A DNA stretch of 64,000 nucleotides, from positions 1 to 64,000 of the forward strand of contig JANMDN010000032.1 in the NCBI GenBank assembly GCA_031376285.1, given 5' to 3'. Position numbers and translations under genes: made by a program. Shown here piece by piece: positions 26,007 to 34,453 of this stretch; position 1 is the first letter of the stretch; every line of letters begins with the position of its first letter. The DNA is from JANMDN01 sp031376285 (GTDB taxonomy: Bacteria; Actinomycetota; Thermoleophilia; Miltoncostaeales; Miltoncostaeaceae). The notes beneath the pieces were generated by a model. It was not told the DNA's origin. It saw nothing but the letters and a program-made list of their open reading frames with translations, and made no database searches.

Positions 26007-27029
26007 CTAGCGGGCGAAGCGGCCGCAGATCGGCCAGGGAGTCGCACCGGATGCCCGGTAGAGCTTTCCGGCGACTCGGTCCTGCTCGCCTTCCGATGCC
26101 TTCGCCGGGTCGCTTCCCGAACCGCCGAGGTTCTTCCAGGTGCCGGGATCAAACTGGTACTTCCCCCGGTACTGCCCGCTGGGTGAGACCGCGCTGACGC
26201 TGCCGCCCGACTCACATTGGGCGATTCGTTCGAGCACGGCCGTCGTGGCGCCGTTCCCGGCTGGCGCTGGTCCGCTTGCGGCAGCCCCTGACGCGGCGGG
26301 TCGGGTCCGCACCACCACGCGGGCGGCAGCCGCGGCACGTGCTTGGGCGGCCGCGGCCTGGCGCTGTTGCTCGGCTTGGATGAAGACCGCGAGTTGCGCG
26401 CGCGCACCACTCAAGAGCTGGCGGCGCTCGGCCTGCACCGCGGAGAGTTCACGGAAACGGGCGGAGCGCTCGTTGAACTGGGCTCGCGCCTTGCGGCGGT
26501 CGGCCATCAGCCCAGCCTGAAGGGCCTTGATGCGATCTTTTGTACGGCGGATCCCGCGAACCGTCGTGAAGTCTTGGTCCGCGACGCGCTTGAACACCGA
26601 CCAACTCGTCAGCGCTTCGGTGAAGCTGCCCGTCGAGACGAACGCGTCGACAACGGACGGGTCCGGGGTTCGGTACATCGCGCTCAGGCGGTCAGCGAGC
26701 CGTGTCTGCGCGATTCGTTGATTGTCGCGGGTCTTTCTCAACTCTGTGCGGTTGCGGCCGATTCGCTGCTTCAGCGCGACGAGTCGGTCGCGGGCGACCG
26801 CGTAGCTGGCGCGGGCCTCACCCGCGCGACCGTCGATCTCGAAGACCTGGGCCTCAAGCTGGCGCACCTGCTCGCGTTGGACGGCGATCGATGATGGGGC
26901 CGCGCTTGCGATCCACGCGGGTATGAGGGTCAACGCGACCGCTACGAGTCTCCAACAGGAGGATCTCGCGCGGTCTCGCTGGCTATGGTCGCCGCCCGCA
27001 GCGCGGGCATCTGCGGTTCCATCCTGCAT
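26007..27029 (-). CDS. Secreted coiled-coil protein with C-terminal Rpf-like transglycosylase domain
   Basis: The 340-residue product has a membrane/signal segment (WRLVAVALTLIPAWIASA), then about 190 residues of coiled coil (VRQLEAQVFEIDGRAGEARA and on) as in PcsB/CwlO-type hydrolases, an Ala/Pro linker, and a C-terminal resuscitation-promoting-factor-like domain: IAQCESGGSVSAVSPSGQYR, GKYQFDPGTWKNLGGSG and ASGATPWPICGR. Glu in CESGG should be catalytic. It should cut peptidoglycan. ATG 27029 follows GAGG. The stop is 18 bp from mutS2 (convergent). Confidence 0.8.
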   Translation of the reverse strand: MQDGTADARAAGGDHSQRDRARSSCWRLVAVALTLIPAWIASAAPSSIAVQREQVRQLEAQVFEIDGRAGEARASYAVARDRLVALKQRIGRNRTELRKTRDNQRIAQTRLADRLSAMYRTPDPSVVDAFVSTGSFTEALTSWSVFKRVADQDFTTVRGIRRTKDRIKALQAGLMADRRKARAQFNERSARFRELSAVQAERRQLLSGARAQLAVFIQAEQQRQAAAAQARAAAAARVVVRTRPAASGAAASGPAPAGNGATTAVLERIAQCESGGSVSAVSPSGQYRGKYQFDPGTWKNLGGSGSDPAKASEGEQDRVAGKLYRASGATPWPICGRFAR

Positions 27030-27074
27030 GTAGTACCTCGAATGCCGGCGCGTTCTATCGGCCGGCGGTTGTTT

Positions 27075-27437
27075 CTACCCGGCGGAGGGGAGCTCTCCGA
27101 TGTTTCGGAGCACACCAACCGTAGGGGCCATCGTGCGAAAAGCCTCGTCCTTCTGAAGAACGCCAACGGTGTAGACAGAAAATTCTGACATTCGCGCCAT
27201 CATCGACGCGGCGTCGCGAGAACGGGGAACGGACTTGTAACAGGACACGAGCACGGCGTCAGGCTTCAGCTCCTGTGCGCGGTGCAGTTCCTTCGGCCAG
27301 TCGGGTCGAAACAACTCGACGGTCCAGCCGGCTGCTTCGAGCGCTGCAACTGCAGCGTCCGTGCCGGGAAAACGGACCGAACCGTCCTTTGCGAGGACTT
27401 CGTCGGTCGGGGCGGTGATGAAAAGGAGATTTGGCAT
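27075..27437 (-). CDS. Small Rossmann-like protein of unknown function
   Basis: The 120-residue product begins MPNLLFITAPTDEVLAKDGS, continues AVAALEAAGWTVELFRPDWP and KPDAVLVSCYKSVPRSRDAA. Alternating strands and helices suggest a single flavodoxin- or receiver-like alpha/beta domain, without phosphorylation or cofactor motifs that I recognise. I start at ATG 27437 after AAATCTCCTTTT on the plus strand (AAAGGAG on the coding strand); the frame to 27566 is unsupported. It is divergent from the nitroreductase gene, suggesting possible shared control. Confidence 0.6.
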   Translation of the reverse strand: MPNLLFITAPTDEVLAKDGSVRFPGTDAAVAALEAAGWTVELFRPDWPKELHRAQELKPDAVLVSCYKSVPRSRDAASMMARMSEFSVYTVGVLQKDEAFRTMAPTVGVLRNIGELPSAG

Positions 27438-27621
27438 GGCTGGGGAAGATACCAAGTTCGTCGGCGCGCGCCCGACCGACCTTGACCGTCCGGGTCGACA
27501 TCGTCTGGCGCATTCGTCCCTTTTGCGGGGTGACCTGGCGGGGTTGCCAGTGTAGATTGCCCCCACGCGTCCGGGCTGCGGTTCGCGACTGCCCGACCTC
27601 TACCGATAATCAGGGGGCTTG

Positions 27622-28632
27622 ATGGCCATTTCCGCTGGTGACATTCAGGACAAATCCGTCCTGCAGGCGATCGGCGACCGCCGAAGCATTCGTTACTTCG
27701 ACCCGGACAAGACGGTCGAAGACTGGAAGGTCCAGGCGATTCTCCAGGCCGCGCGCCTCGCGTCCTGCCAGGGGAACATCAACGCCACTGAGGCGATTGT
27801 GGTGACCAAGGACAACACGGATCTCTGGGACGAGATCGAGGAGTGCGTCTCCGGCTTCAACGTCCAGATCATCAACCAGTGCTCGCACATCGTCTTCTGG
27901 CTTACAAACCTCCACGCTTGGTACGGCCGCGCAAACGACGGTCTTTCGACCCTCGCGCTTTCTGGCGCGCTCACCAAATACCACGGCTGGAACTACGAGT
28001 TCACGATGACCCAGACCGTCCCGCGGCTCATGAGCTTCCCGGTTGAGCGCACGGACACCCTGCTTCGCTTCGAGAGCGGCCAGGCCGTCGGCCAAGCCAC
28101 GCTTGCCGCGTCAGCGCTTGACGTCGGAAGCATCCTCCTCGCCTTCGGTCGCAAGCCAGGCGGGATCAACAAGGCCTTTGGTCTTGCCCCGCACCTCACG
28201 TTCACGTGGGCACAGGCGCTCGGCTACCCGCTCGAGGACGAGAAGGCCGGTGGACAGCGTGTCCGCTTGAAGTACAGCAAGCTCTTCCACGACGGTGCCT
28301 ACGGGACGCCGCTCGCAAACGACCCGGCCGTTGACGCCGCGCTTGCAGGGAAGGGCATGATCCAGGACCAGGCGCCACTTCCGGGCCGGTTCGAGGAAGT
28401 CGACGCGCTCGCCAGTCAGTTCTCCCGCGACCCCGGTGTCGTGAGCTGGCCGGAGAAGGAAGTCCGTCGTCTGATCAATGACGAGGACTGGGACTTCGGA
28501 CCGAACATCAAGGCGCGCGCCGAGGCGGTTCTCGCCCAGGGTGGCCTCCCGGACTACCCCGAGGAGATGCGCGAGACGTTCGAGAAGATTATGAACGAGC
28601 ACGGCATCGACGTCAGCAAGTACCTCTCGTAG
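27622..28632 (+). CDS. Nitroreductase family protein
   Basis: The 336-residue product has the FMN-binding nitroreductase start DKSVLQAIGDRRSIRYFDPD, with AILQAARLASCQGNINATEA and later VGQATLAASALDVGSILLAF. It is longer than the usual 180-220 residues, with a C-terminal extension of about 100 residues (from LKYSKLFHDG) of unknown role. The start is ATG 27622 after AGGGGGCTTG; TTG 27619 is an alternative. It is the last gene before the tRNA at which the integrative element is inserted. Confidence 0.8.
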   Translation: MAISAGDIQDKSVLQAIGDRRSIRYFDPDKTVEDWKVQAILQAARLASCQGNINATEAIVVTKDNTDLWDEIEECVSGFNVQIINQCSHIVFWLTNLHAWYGRANDGLSTLALSGALTKYHGWNYEFTMTQTVPRLMSFPVERTDTLLRFESGQAVGQATLAASALDVGSILLAFGRKPGGINKAFGLAPHLTFTWAQALGYPLEDEKAGGQRVRLKYSKLFHDGAYGTPLANDPAVDAALAGKGMIQDQAPLPGRFEEVDALASQFSRDPGVVSWPEKEVRRLINDEDWDFGPNIKARAEAVLAQGGLPDYPEEMRETFEKIMNEHGIDVSKYLS

Positions 28633-28750
28633 CCGAGCAGCACCGCATCTGATCGTCACGTTGGCCCGGCCTTTGCGCCGGGCCAACGTCATTTCGGGAG
28701 ACGACCTGCCCGGTTGACCTTTGGTTCCGGGCCCCCGATCATCCCTCCAG

Positions 28751-28823
28751 GCGCCCGTAGCTCAGGGGACAGAGCAGGGGACTTCTAATCCCAAGGTCGC
28801 AGGTTCGAATCCTGCCGGGCGCG
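28751..28823 (+). tRNA. tRNA-Arg (anticodon TCT)
   Basis: A complete cloverleaf can be drawn: acceptor GCGCCCG/CGGGCGC with discriminator G, D-arm GCTC...GAGC, anticodon loop CTTCTAA with anticodon TCT, and T-arm GCAGG-TTCGAAT-CCTGC. CCA is not encoded. An integrase gene begins 102 bp downstream, so the 3' half of this tRNA is the likely attachment site. Confidence 0.92.
28804..28823. other. Probable attachment-site core (attL) in the tRNA-Arg 3' end
   Basis: Tyrosine integrases of actinobacterial elements usually recombine in the T-arm and acceptor 3' end of a tRNA. Here the integrase gene directly follows the tRNA. The exact core cannot be set because no matching attR copy was found in the window. 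Confidence 0.35.
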
Positions 28824-28924
28824 TCGCGAGAGAATGGCTTGCTGACTGCGTTCACGAGTCCCTCCGGTCCTGCCCATTAGGGCGAAATTTGCCAGGGTGA
28901 CAACGAAAGTGACAACATGGGCTC

Positions 28925-29998
28925 ATGGGAGCCCCTCTGGAGCGCACGTCGACCCCGGGTGTTTACCGTCGGGGACGTCGATACGTGGTCGTCTACCGTG
29001 ATCCTGCCGGGCGACAGCGCAGGCGCGCCGCTGGGACGCTTGCTGAGGCGAGGCTCCTCAAGAGCGAGGTCTCTGCCGACCTGGCTCGCGGCGCGTACCG
29101 CGAACAGTCGCGGATTCGCTTCGACGAGTACGCCAGCGAATGGGTACGCACCTACCAAGGTCGAACGAGCCGCGGGATCCGTTCGACGACACTGGCCGAG
29201 TATGCGCAGGACCTTGAGCTGCACGTTCTGCCCGTGCTCGGACGGCGGCGACTCGCAGAGATCGAGCCCCGGCACATCAAGGCCCTCGCGACGGCGCTCG
29301 CCGAGGGGCGAGCTGGCTCCACGGTCAAGAACATCATCGCGCCCGTCCGTGCCTTGTTCGCGACCGCTGTCGAAGAGGGCGTCATCCGGTCGAGCCCATG
29401 CACCGGTCTGCGTATCGCAGGAACCACCGATCACGAGCGTCGGGCACTCACCGACGATGAACTCGATCGGCTGCTCGAGGCAACCGCGCCGCACTGGCGA
29501 CTTGTCGTGCGGTTTCTCAGCCAGACCGGTCTCCGGGCGGGCGAGTTCATCGCGCTTCGCTGGGAAGACGTCGATCTCGACGCTCGACGCATTCGGGTAC
29601 GTCGGCGCATCTACAAGGGGACGGTCGACGCCCCGAAGAGCCGGTTCGGTCGGCGCGAGATTCCCATCTCGCCTGTGCTCGCGGACGAGCTGCGATCCCA
29701 CCGAGCGACGACCAAATTCCCTCGACAGGGTGACATCGTGTTCCCGTCGCTTGAGGGGACGCCCCTGAACACGGGGAATCTCCTTCGCCGGGTGGTCAAA
29801 CCGGCAGGGGAGAGGGCTGACCTTGGGTGGGTCGGTCTTCACACGCTTCGTCACACGTGCGCGAGCCTGCTGTTCCGGTCGGGGTGGAATGCCAAGCAGG
29901 TGCAGATGATGCTTGGCCACCATTCGCCGGCCTTCACGCTTTCGACCTACGTTCACCTGATTCCCGACGACTTGCCTGAGCCGGTCTTTCGCGGCTGA
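28925..29998 (+). CDS. int: Tyrosine recombinase / integrase of the mobile element
   Basis: The 357-residue product has the Arm-binding N-terminal domain (YRDPAGRQRRRAAGTLAEAR), the SAM-like core-binding domain (about 65-150) and a catalytic domain with Arg204 (TGLRAGE), His306 and Arg309 (HTLRH), His332 (LGHHS) and nucleophile Tyr342 (TYVHL), so it should be active. It would integrate and excise the element at the adjacent tRNA-Arg. ATG 28925 is chosen because the family N-terminus begins there. Its 3' end overlaps the convergent excisionase gene by 46 bp. Confidence 0.92.
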   Translation: MGAPLERTSTPGVYRRGRRYVVVYRDPAGRQRRRAAGTLAEARLLKSEVSADLARGAYREQSRIRFDEYASEWVRTYQGRTSRGIRSTTLAEYAQDLELHVLPVLGRRRLAEIEPRHIKALATALAEGRAGSTVKNIIAPVRALFATAVEEGVIRSSPCTGLRIAGTTDHERRALTDDELDRLLEATAPHWRLVVRFLSQTGLRAGEFIALRWEDVDLDARRIRVRRRIYKGTVDAPKSRFGRREIPISPVLADELRSHRATTKFPRQGDIVFPSLEGTPLNTGNLLRRVVKPAGERADLGWVGLHTLRHTCASLLFRSGWNAKQVQMMLGHHSPAFTLSTYVHLIPDDLPEPVFRG

Positions 29999-30333
29999 AT
30001 TCGGCGTCGGCGAAGGTGCGCCTCGATCTCCTCGCGTGCGATGAGAGTGCGGCTTCCGTCCTTCAGGCGGGTGAGGCGTCCCTGGGAGAGGAGGTCGTCG
30101 ATGCGTTGACGTCGACACCGGAGCAGCTGGGCGGCTTCTGTGATCGTGAGAAGCGGCGACTGGTCACGACTGCTTGGCATACGCGCCGCAAGAAGCGCCG
30201 CCGCCCGCTCGGCGATCCGCTCGACTTGGGCCTCGGAGAGTTCAATCGCAACCGGGATGAGGCCCGAGATCGCTGCAGTGGGACGGGCACGCCTGAGAGG
30301 CTCACCCGGCAAGATCGAGGCGTTTGTGGTCAT
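29953..30333 (-). CDS. Excisionase-like helix-turn-helix protein
   Basis: The 126-residue product carries LLTITEAAQLLRCRRQRIDD then LLSQGRLTRLKDGSRTLIAR, the MerR-like HTH of excisionases, near residues 60-110. ATG 30333 follows GGGAAGC. Position next to and convergent with the integrase, overlapping it by 46 bp, supports a role in directing excision (Xis). It is divergent from a small HTH gene at 30416, and control of excision probably centres on that 82-bp gap. Confidence 0.8.
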   Translation of the reverse strand: MTTNASILPGEPLRRARPTAAISGLIPVAIELSEAQVERIAERAAALLAARMPSSRDQSPLLTITEAAQLLRCRRQRIDDLLSQGRLTRLKDGSRTLIAREEIEAHLRRRRIQPRKTGSGKSSGIR

Positions 30334-30415
30334 CGCTTCCCTATAGGCCGGCGGATGGTGAGACGACCCCACGACATTGCTCGCGCGACGCCGGTCTGTC
30401 CCCTACAGTGTGCAT

Positions 30416-30649
30416 ATGACTGATGATCCACTATCTGGTGTTCGGGCCGCCGCTCGCGCGGCAGATCAGGCGGAGGCCCGCTACCGACGGGCCCTCGACG
30501 CTCGGGATGAGGCAATCCTTGCGGCGATCAAGGAAGGCATCTCGATGGCCGCGATCGGCCGCGTCGCCGGTGTCTCTCGAAACCAGGTGTTCAACATCTC
30601 CCGGGGAACACGAGTCAGCCCTCCAGGGTCGAAAGCTTCGATCAAGTAG
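30416..30649 (+). CDS. Small helix-turn-helix protein
   Basis: The 77-residue product has an N-terminal helix rich in Ala/Arg and then AILAAIKEGISMAAIGRVAG followed by VSRNQVFNISRG, a resolvase-like HTH with its recognition helix. It is divergent from the excisionase gene. It may act as an element regulator; this is inferred from context. ATG 30416 lies in TGTGCATATGACT with no strong ribosome-binding site, so it may be leaderless. Confidence 0.6.
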   Translation: MTDDPLSGVRAAARAADQAEARYRRALDARDEAILAAIKEGISMAAIGRVAGVSRNQVFNISRGTRVSPPGSKASIK

Positions 30650-30751
30650 CGAAGAGCACCCTCGCAGCGGGGGTCGCTCTTGTCCGTCGCCCACTTCAGG
30701 TCGTTCGACGGATCCATGCGAGGGGCCGCCGGGACTAAGATCAGGAGGGCC

Positions 30752-31888
30752 ATGGGAACAACTGCACACATCGAGCCGTCGGTTCTACGCTGGGCGCGGG
30801 AGTCGGCCGGCTACGACTTGGACGAGGCCGCGAGGAAGGCACGCCTTCCCCGCGAAAAGCTCGCGGCGGCGGAAAATGGCGAGGCGCTGCTGACACTTCG
30901 GCAGGCGGAGGACGCGGCAAGAGCCTTCAAGCGGCCCTTGGCGAGCCTCTTCCTCTCGAAGCCACCTCTTGAGGAAACGGTCGCCCATCAGTTCCGGCGC
31001 CTTCCGGACGCCCCGGAACCGCCCTGGCCACCCGAGATGCATCTACTGGCGAGGAGCATCACCGAGCGGCAGCGGGCGGCCGCTCACCTGCTTGATGAGC
31101 TAGAGATCGAGTCGCCGTGGCCGGACCTTGAGGTGAGGTTCAGCTCGGATCCGGATGTCTTCGCTGAATGGACGCGGGCGCTACTCCAGGTGAGCCTTGA
31201 AGAGCAGAAGTCCTGGCGAGACCGCGCGGGCTACCGTCCTTTGGGTCGCTGGCGCGAAGCGATTGAGGACCTCGGGGTGCTGGTGATGCAGGACGGGTCG
31301 ATGGCGGTCGAGGTCATGCGCGGTTTCGCGGCGCTCCATCCTGTTGCGCCGGGCATCGTCCTGAACACCAAAGACGACCCGCGGGCCCGGAGTTTCACCC
31401 TCCTGCACGAACTCGGCCACCTGCTTCTCCTGCGGGCTAAGGCCAGAGGTCTCGACGACCTTGAGAAATGGTGCGAGAGGTTTGCCGCGTCGGTCTTGAT
31501 GCCAGGTGCTCCATTCTCGACTGAGTTCTCCCGGTTCCGAGCTGAGGCGGTGTCCCTCCTCGACGCTGTCGATGAAGTCGCCCTGTCGTTCGGTGTGACG
31601 CCCGCAGCCGCCACGACCCGAGCCAGAACACTCAAGCTCGCTCCGGGCGGCGACCTCGACGCAGTGAGCCGAGCCATCCGCGCCCGCGCGACGGGTGCGC
31701 GCAAGGGCGGCGGCGACCACTACGGCAACGTCGTGGCCCGTCTGGGTCGAGGCTATGCCCGTCTCGTCTTCAGCGCGCTCGACGCTGACGCCGTGACCTC
31801 CGCCGGGGCGTCAGCACTCTTAGGGACGAAGGTTGACGGCTTCCCGAAGCTGCGCAAGCGCCTGGGTGATCAGACGGACGAGAGCTAA
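30752..31888 (+). CDS. XRE-HTH / ImmA-IrrE family metalloprotease
   Basis: The 378-residue product combines an N-terminal XRE-type HTH (VLRWARESAGYDLDEAARKA, residues 10-60) with a C-terminal ImmA/IrrE zinc protease domain whose active site HELGH is at 219-223. Such proteins cleave a repressor or antitoxin and often regulate mobile elements or act in TA pairs. ATG 30752 follows AGGAGGGCC; earlier in-frame ATGs are unsupported. The downstream DUF4411 gene begins 7 bp after the stop, a pairing seen repeatedly in bacterial genomes. Confidence 0.85.
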   Translation: MGTTAHIEPSVLRWARESAGYDLDEAARKARLPREKLAAAENGEALLTLRQAEDAARAFKRPLASLFLSKPPLEETVAHQFRRLPDAPEPPWPPEMHLLARSITERQRAAAHLLDELEIESPWPDLEVRFSSDPDVFAEWTRALLQVSLEEQKSWRDRAGYRPLGRWREAIEDLGVLVMQDGSMAVEVMRGFAALHPVAPGIVLNTKDDPRARSFTLLHELGHLLLLRAKARGLDDLEKWCERFAASVLMPGAPFSTEFSRFRAEAVSLLDAVDEVALSFGVTPAAATTRARTLKLAPGGDLDAVSRAIRARATGARKGGGDHYGNVVARLGRGYARLVFSALDADAVTSAGASALLGTKVDGFPKLRKRLGDQTDES

Positions 31889-31894
31889 CGCCCG

Positions 31895-32362
31895 TTGTTT
31901 GTCTTCGATACGAGCGCGTTCATCAACGGCTGGAACGACCACTACCCGGGGTTGGCCTTTCGCCCGGTCTGGGACTACGTGGCCGAGCAGATGGCCGCGG
32001 GCCGGATTGTTGCTCCGAGGGCCGTTGCTCGCGAGATCCAGCAGGTATCCGACGCACTCGCGAAATGGGCGAAGGATCAGCCCTTCTCGGATCCAGACCA
32101 ACGCGTCCAGGCACTCGTCGTTCAGCTCCAGTCCAACTACGCCGAAGTGTTCTCAACGCCAGGGCGAAACGACGCCGACCCCTGGGTTATCGCACTCGCA
32201 CAAGCCGAGGGCCTCTCGGTCGTGACCTATGAGGGCCGGCAGTTCTCCGGAGCCCCGGCAAGGCAAAGCAAGAAACCAAGAATGCCCGAGATTTGCAATG
32301 ACCTTGGGGTTCCTTGCGTCAATCCAGCCCAGGCGCTCAACGACTTGGGCTTCCGCCTGTAG
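31895..32362 (+). CDS. DUF4411 PIN-like protein, probable toxin partner of the ImmA/XRE protein
   Basis: The 155-residue product begins MFVFDTSAFINGWNDHYPGL and contains VAPRAVAREIQQ, NDADPWVIALAQAEGLSVV and VTYE, the strand order and acidic residues of PIN-fold nucleases (DUF4411). It starts at TTG 31895, where the PIN N-terminus begins. Together with the XRE/ImmA gene 7 bp upstream it forms the common COG2856-DUF4411 two-gene module, thought to be a toxin-antitoxin system. Its 3' end overlaps the convergent epimerase gene by 26 bp. Confidence 0.8.
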   Translation: MFVFDTSAFINGWNDHYPGLAFRPVWDYVAEQMAAGRIVAPRAVAREIQQVSDALAKWAKDQPFSDPDQRVQALVVQLQSNYAEVFSTPGRNDADPWVIALAQAEGLSVVTYEGRQFSGAPARQSKKPRMPEICNDLGVPCVNPAQALNDLGFRL

Positions 32363-33374
32363 CCAGTCCGCGAAGGAGTTCGTCTTCGGCGGCATAGTCG
32401 AAGTGGCAGTCCGCGAGGCCCGGGAAGGTGTGCTCACCAAGAGGCCCGGCCTCGGCGACGAGCGCTCGACAAGTCTCGACGACGGCCTCGGCGTAGGTGG
32501 TGAGGTCACGGTGACCCAACGTTTGCTGGGCGAGCGTCATGTCTCCGACAAATGGATGGGCTTGCGTCCATGGGCTCCGGGCCGCTGGCGGGTCGCCTGG
32601 CACGCCGATGACCTCCCACGAGTGGCCCACTGCTCTGGCGATCGCTTGGGCGATCTCGGTAACCGTTGGTGTTACCGAGTCGACGGCGTTCAGGACGCGT
32701 GTCCCGGGCTGGTCGGCGGCGCGCAGCACGAGGGCGGCGAGGTTCGGGAGGGAGGTCACGCTGAACCGGCTCTCGCCGTTGTGAGCGACCACAACGCGTG
32801 GGCGGCCGTCGAGCGCGCGTTTGACGAAGTGCCATTCCCTGGGTTGGGTGTCTCCGCGGCCGTGGATCGCGCCCGGCCGGAGAATCGTGACCGGGAGCTT
32901 GTCTTGGCCGAGTAGTCGCTGCTCCATCGCGACTTTCCTCGTCGAATAGGTCCGCTCACCCGGCGGCAGGGTCGGCTGCGTCTCAGGAATCGGCACGGGA
33001 GGTCTCGGATCGGTAGCTGTGCCGGTGGACTCGTCGAGAGACCGACCCAAGTCATCCACGTAGACCGACATCGTCGAAAGGACGATTGCGCTGCCGATCT
33101 TGTCGCTTGCGTGGAGGATCTCTTCAGCGTCCTGAGCGGTGTAGGCAGCCGCTTGAACGAGAAGATCCACGCCTGACCGAACAGTGCTGGCGAGTTCTCC
33201 CGGCCCGCTGCTGTCCAGCTCCAAGATCCGCACACCAGCCCGCGTGAGCACCTCGGGGACTGGCAGCCTTCCACGGCTCGCAGCAGCGGTGTCCCAGCCG
33301 GCTTGTACGAGGGCGACCGCGATCGCCCTTCCGGCCAACCCGGTCCCGCCAACAACAAGCGCCCGACCTGCCAT
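32337..33374 (-). CDS. NAD-dependent epimerase/reductase (extended SDR)
   Basis: The 345-residue product has the Rossmann motif ALVVGGTGLAGRAIAVALVQ (residues 4-23), a SDR-type STMSVYV strand, and the catalytic YSTRK (YxxxK), then ILRPGAIHGRGD. It is typical of extended SDRs modifying nucleotide sugars or isoflavone-like small molecules; the substrate is unknown. ATG 33374 (MAGRALVVGG) is chosen over the longer frame to 33452. It looks like cargo between the TA pair and the transfer genes. Confidence 0.8.
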   Translation of the reverse strand: MAGRALVVGGTGLAGRAIAVALVQAGWDTAAASRGRLPVPEVLTRAGVRILELDSSGPGELASTVRSGVDLLVQAAAYTAQDAEEILHASDKIGSAIVLSTMSVYVDDLGRSLDESTGTATDPRPPVPIPETQPTLPPGERTYSTRKVAMEQRLLGQDKLPVTILRPGAIHGRGDTQPREWHFVKRALDGRPRVVVAHNGESRFSVTSLPNLAALVLRAADQPGTRVLNAVDSVTPTVTEIAQAIARAVGHSWEVIGVPGDPPAARSPWTQAHPFVGDMTLAQQTLGHRDLTTYAEAVVETCRALVAEAGPLGEHTFPGLADCHFDYAAEDELLRGLATGGSPSR

Positions 33375-33608
33375 CGGCCGATCGTAGCCGTCCGGCCTCG
33401 TCTTGACTGGCTTTGCACACGCTTGCTCCCCGTTGGGGCGCGAGACCAGCAAGGGACGCGCGTCCGCTCAGCGACGGCGAGGGGCCCTCCGTCGCGTCCG
33501 GGTGACTGCTTCGCCCCAGGTCGATTGGGGGCCGCGGGCGTCCCGTGCGTCCTACTGGAGTTGACCGTGCATCGATCCCCGGCCCGGAGCTGGGAAGAGG
33601 AGGAAGTC

Positions 33609-33989
33609 ATGCCTGCTGATCTAAACCGAGTGACCGTCGTCGGTCGCTTGACCCGAGACCCCGAGCTTCGCGCCACCGCGAAAGGCGAGCCCGTCTGCGC
33701 GCTACGCCTGGCCGTCTCTTCGCGCGCGAAGGATGAGGCCGGTGAGTGGACCGACCGCCCCAACTTCTTCGACGTGCGCGTCTTCGGCCGTCAAGGCGAA
33801 GCGGCCGTCGAGCATCTCGCCAAGGGCCGACGCGTCGCCGTCGATGGGCGCCTTTCTTGGCGCGAGTGGGTGTCCAACGACTTGCGCCGGGAGGCGCTCG
33901 AGATCATCGCCTCAGACATCTTCTACATCGGCGCACCCAAACCCGCCTACCCCGAGCCGGTCGACGCGCCGACCGAGGCCACCGTATGA
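33609..33989 (+). CDS. ssb: Single-stranded DNA-binding protein
   Basis: The 126-residue product MPADLNRVTVVGRLTRDPEL continues with RPNFFDVRVFGRQGEAAVEH and LAKGRRVAVDGRLSWREWVS, the OB-fold of SSB. The usual acidic C-terminal partner-binding tip is lacking; it ends PTEATV. Mobile elements often carry their own SSB to coat transferred DNA. The ATG follows GAGGAGGAAG, a strong ribosome-binding site. The stop overlaps the next ATG (ATGA) and starts the block leading to the relaxase. Confidence 0.9.
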   Translation: MPADLNRVTVVGRLTRDPELRATAKGEPVCALRLAVSSRAKDEAGEWTDRPNFFDVRVFGRQGEAAVEHLAKGRRVAVDGRLSWREWVSNDLRREALEIIASDIFYIGAPKPAYPEPVDAPTEATV

Positions 33990-34453
33990 CCGGCGGGCCA
34001 GCGCACCGGCCGGCCCGGGCGCCCGACGTGGCCCCGGTAGGTGTTCTTGGTGGGTTCCCGGTCCGGTCTTCGGAGCGCCCCGCAGATCCTGGGCGCGTCG
34101 TCGGGGTTAGTGGGACCCCGCCGCCGCTTGGTCACCTTGAGTTGACAGGACGGCAAGGGCGCGTCAAGCTCCCAACGTCACCTACACGGGACAAGGCGAA
34201 TGGAACGAATGCGACAACGAGCGCCGGGACCGCCGCCCTCATCATCCGGACACCCGAGGGCGCTCGAATCGCGATCCTTCGAAGCGGCACCCGCTACGCG
34301 GCGGTCTCAGACGTGATCGAGGGAATCGTGATCGGAGACGACCCCGTCGAGGTGATCTCCGCGGCCGCCGTTGTCTCCCCAACCCTTGCGTGGGTGCTCG
34401 ACGCCGCCTCACGAGCGGTGCCACAGGCAAAGCCGGAAGGAGCGCGGTCGTGA
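33986..34453 (+). CDS. Uncharacterised protein in the SSB-relaxase block
   Basis: The 155-residue frame begins at the ATGA overlap with ssb and ends overlapping the GTG of the next gene (GTGA). Only the C-terminal 75 residues (AALIIRTPEGARIAILRSGT, then VIEGIVIGDDPVEVISAAAV) look like folded protein. The N-terminal 80 are Pro/Gly/Arg-rich, so a later start inside the frame is possible. No family is recognised. Position suggests a role tied to DNA transfer. Confidence 0.5.
   Translation: MTGGPAHRPARAPDVAPVGVLGGFPVRSSERPADPGRVVGVSGTPPPLGHLELTGRQGRVKLPTSPTRDKANGTNATTSAGTAALIIRTPEGARIAILRSGTRYAAVSDVIEGIVIGDDPVEVISAAAVVSPTLAWVLDAASRAVPQAKPEGARS

Noticed and set aside
29001..29013. 13-bp direct repeat of the tRNA 3' end (ATCCTGCCGGGCG) inside the integrase gene, as a possible second attachment site
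   Set aside because: It lies in the conserved DPAGRQ coding segment of integrases only 190 bp from the tRNA, so it is explained by coding constraint and chance.
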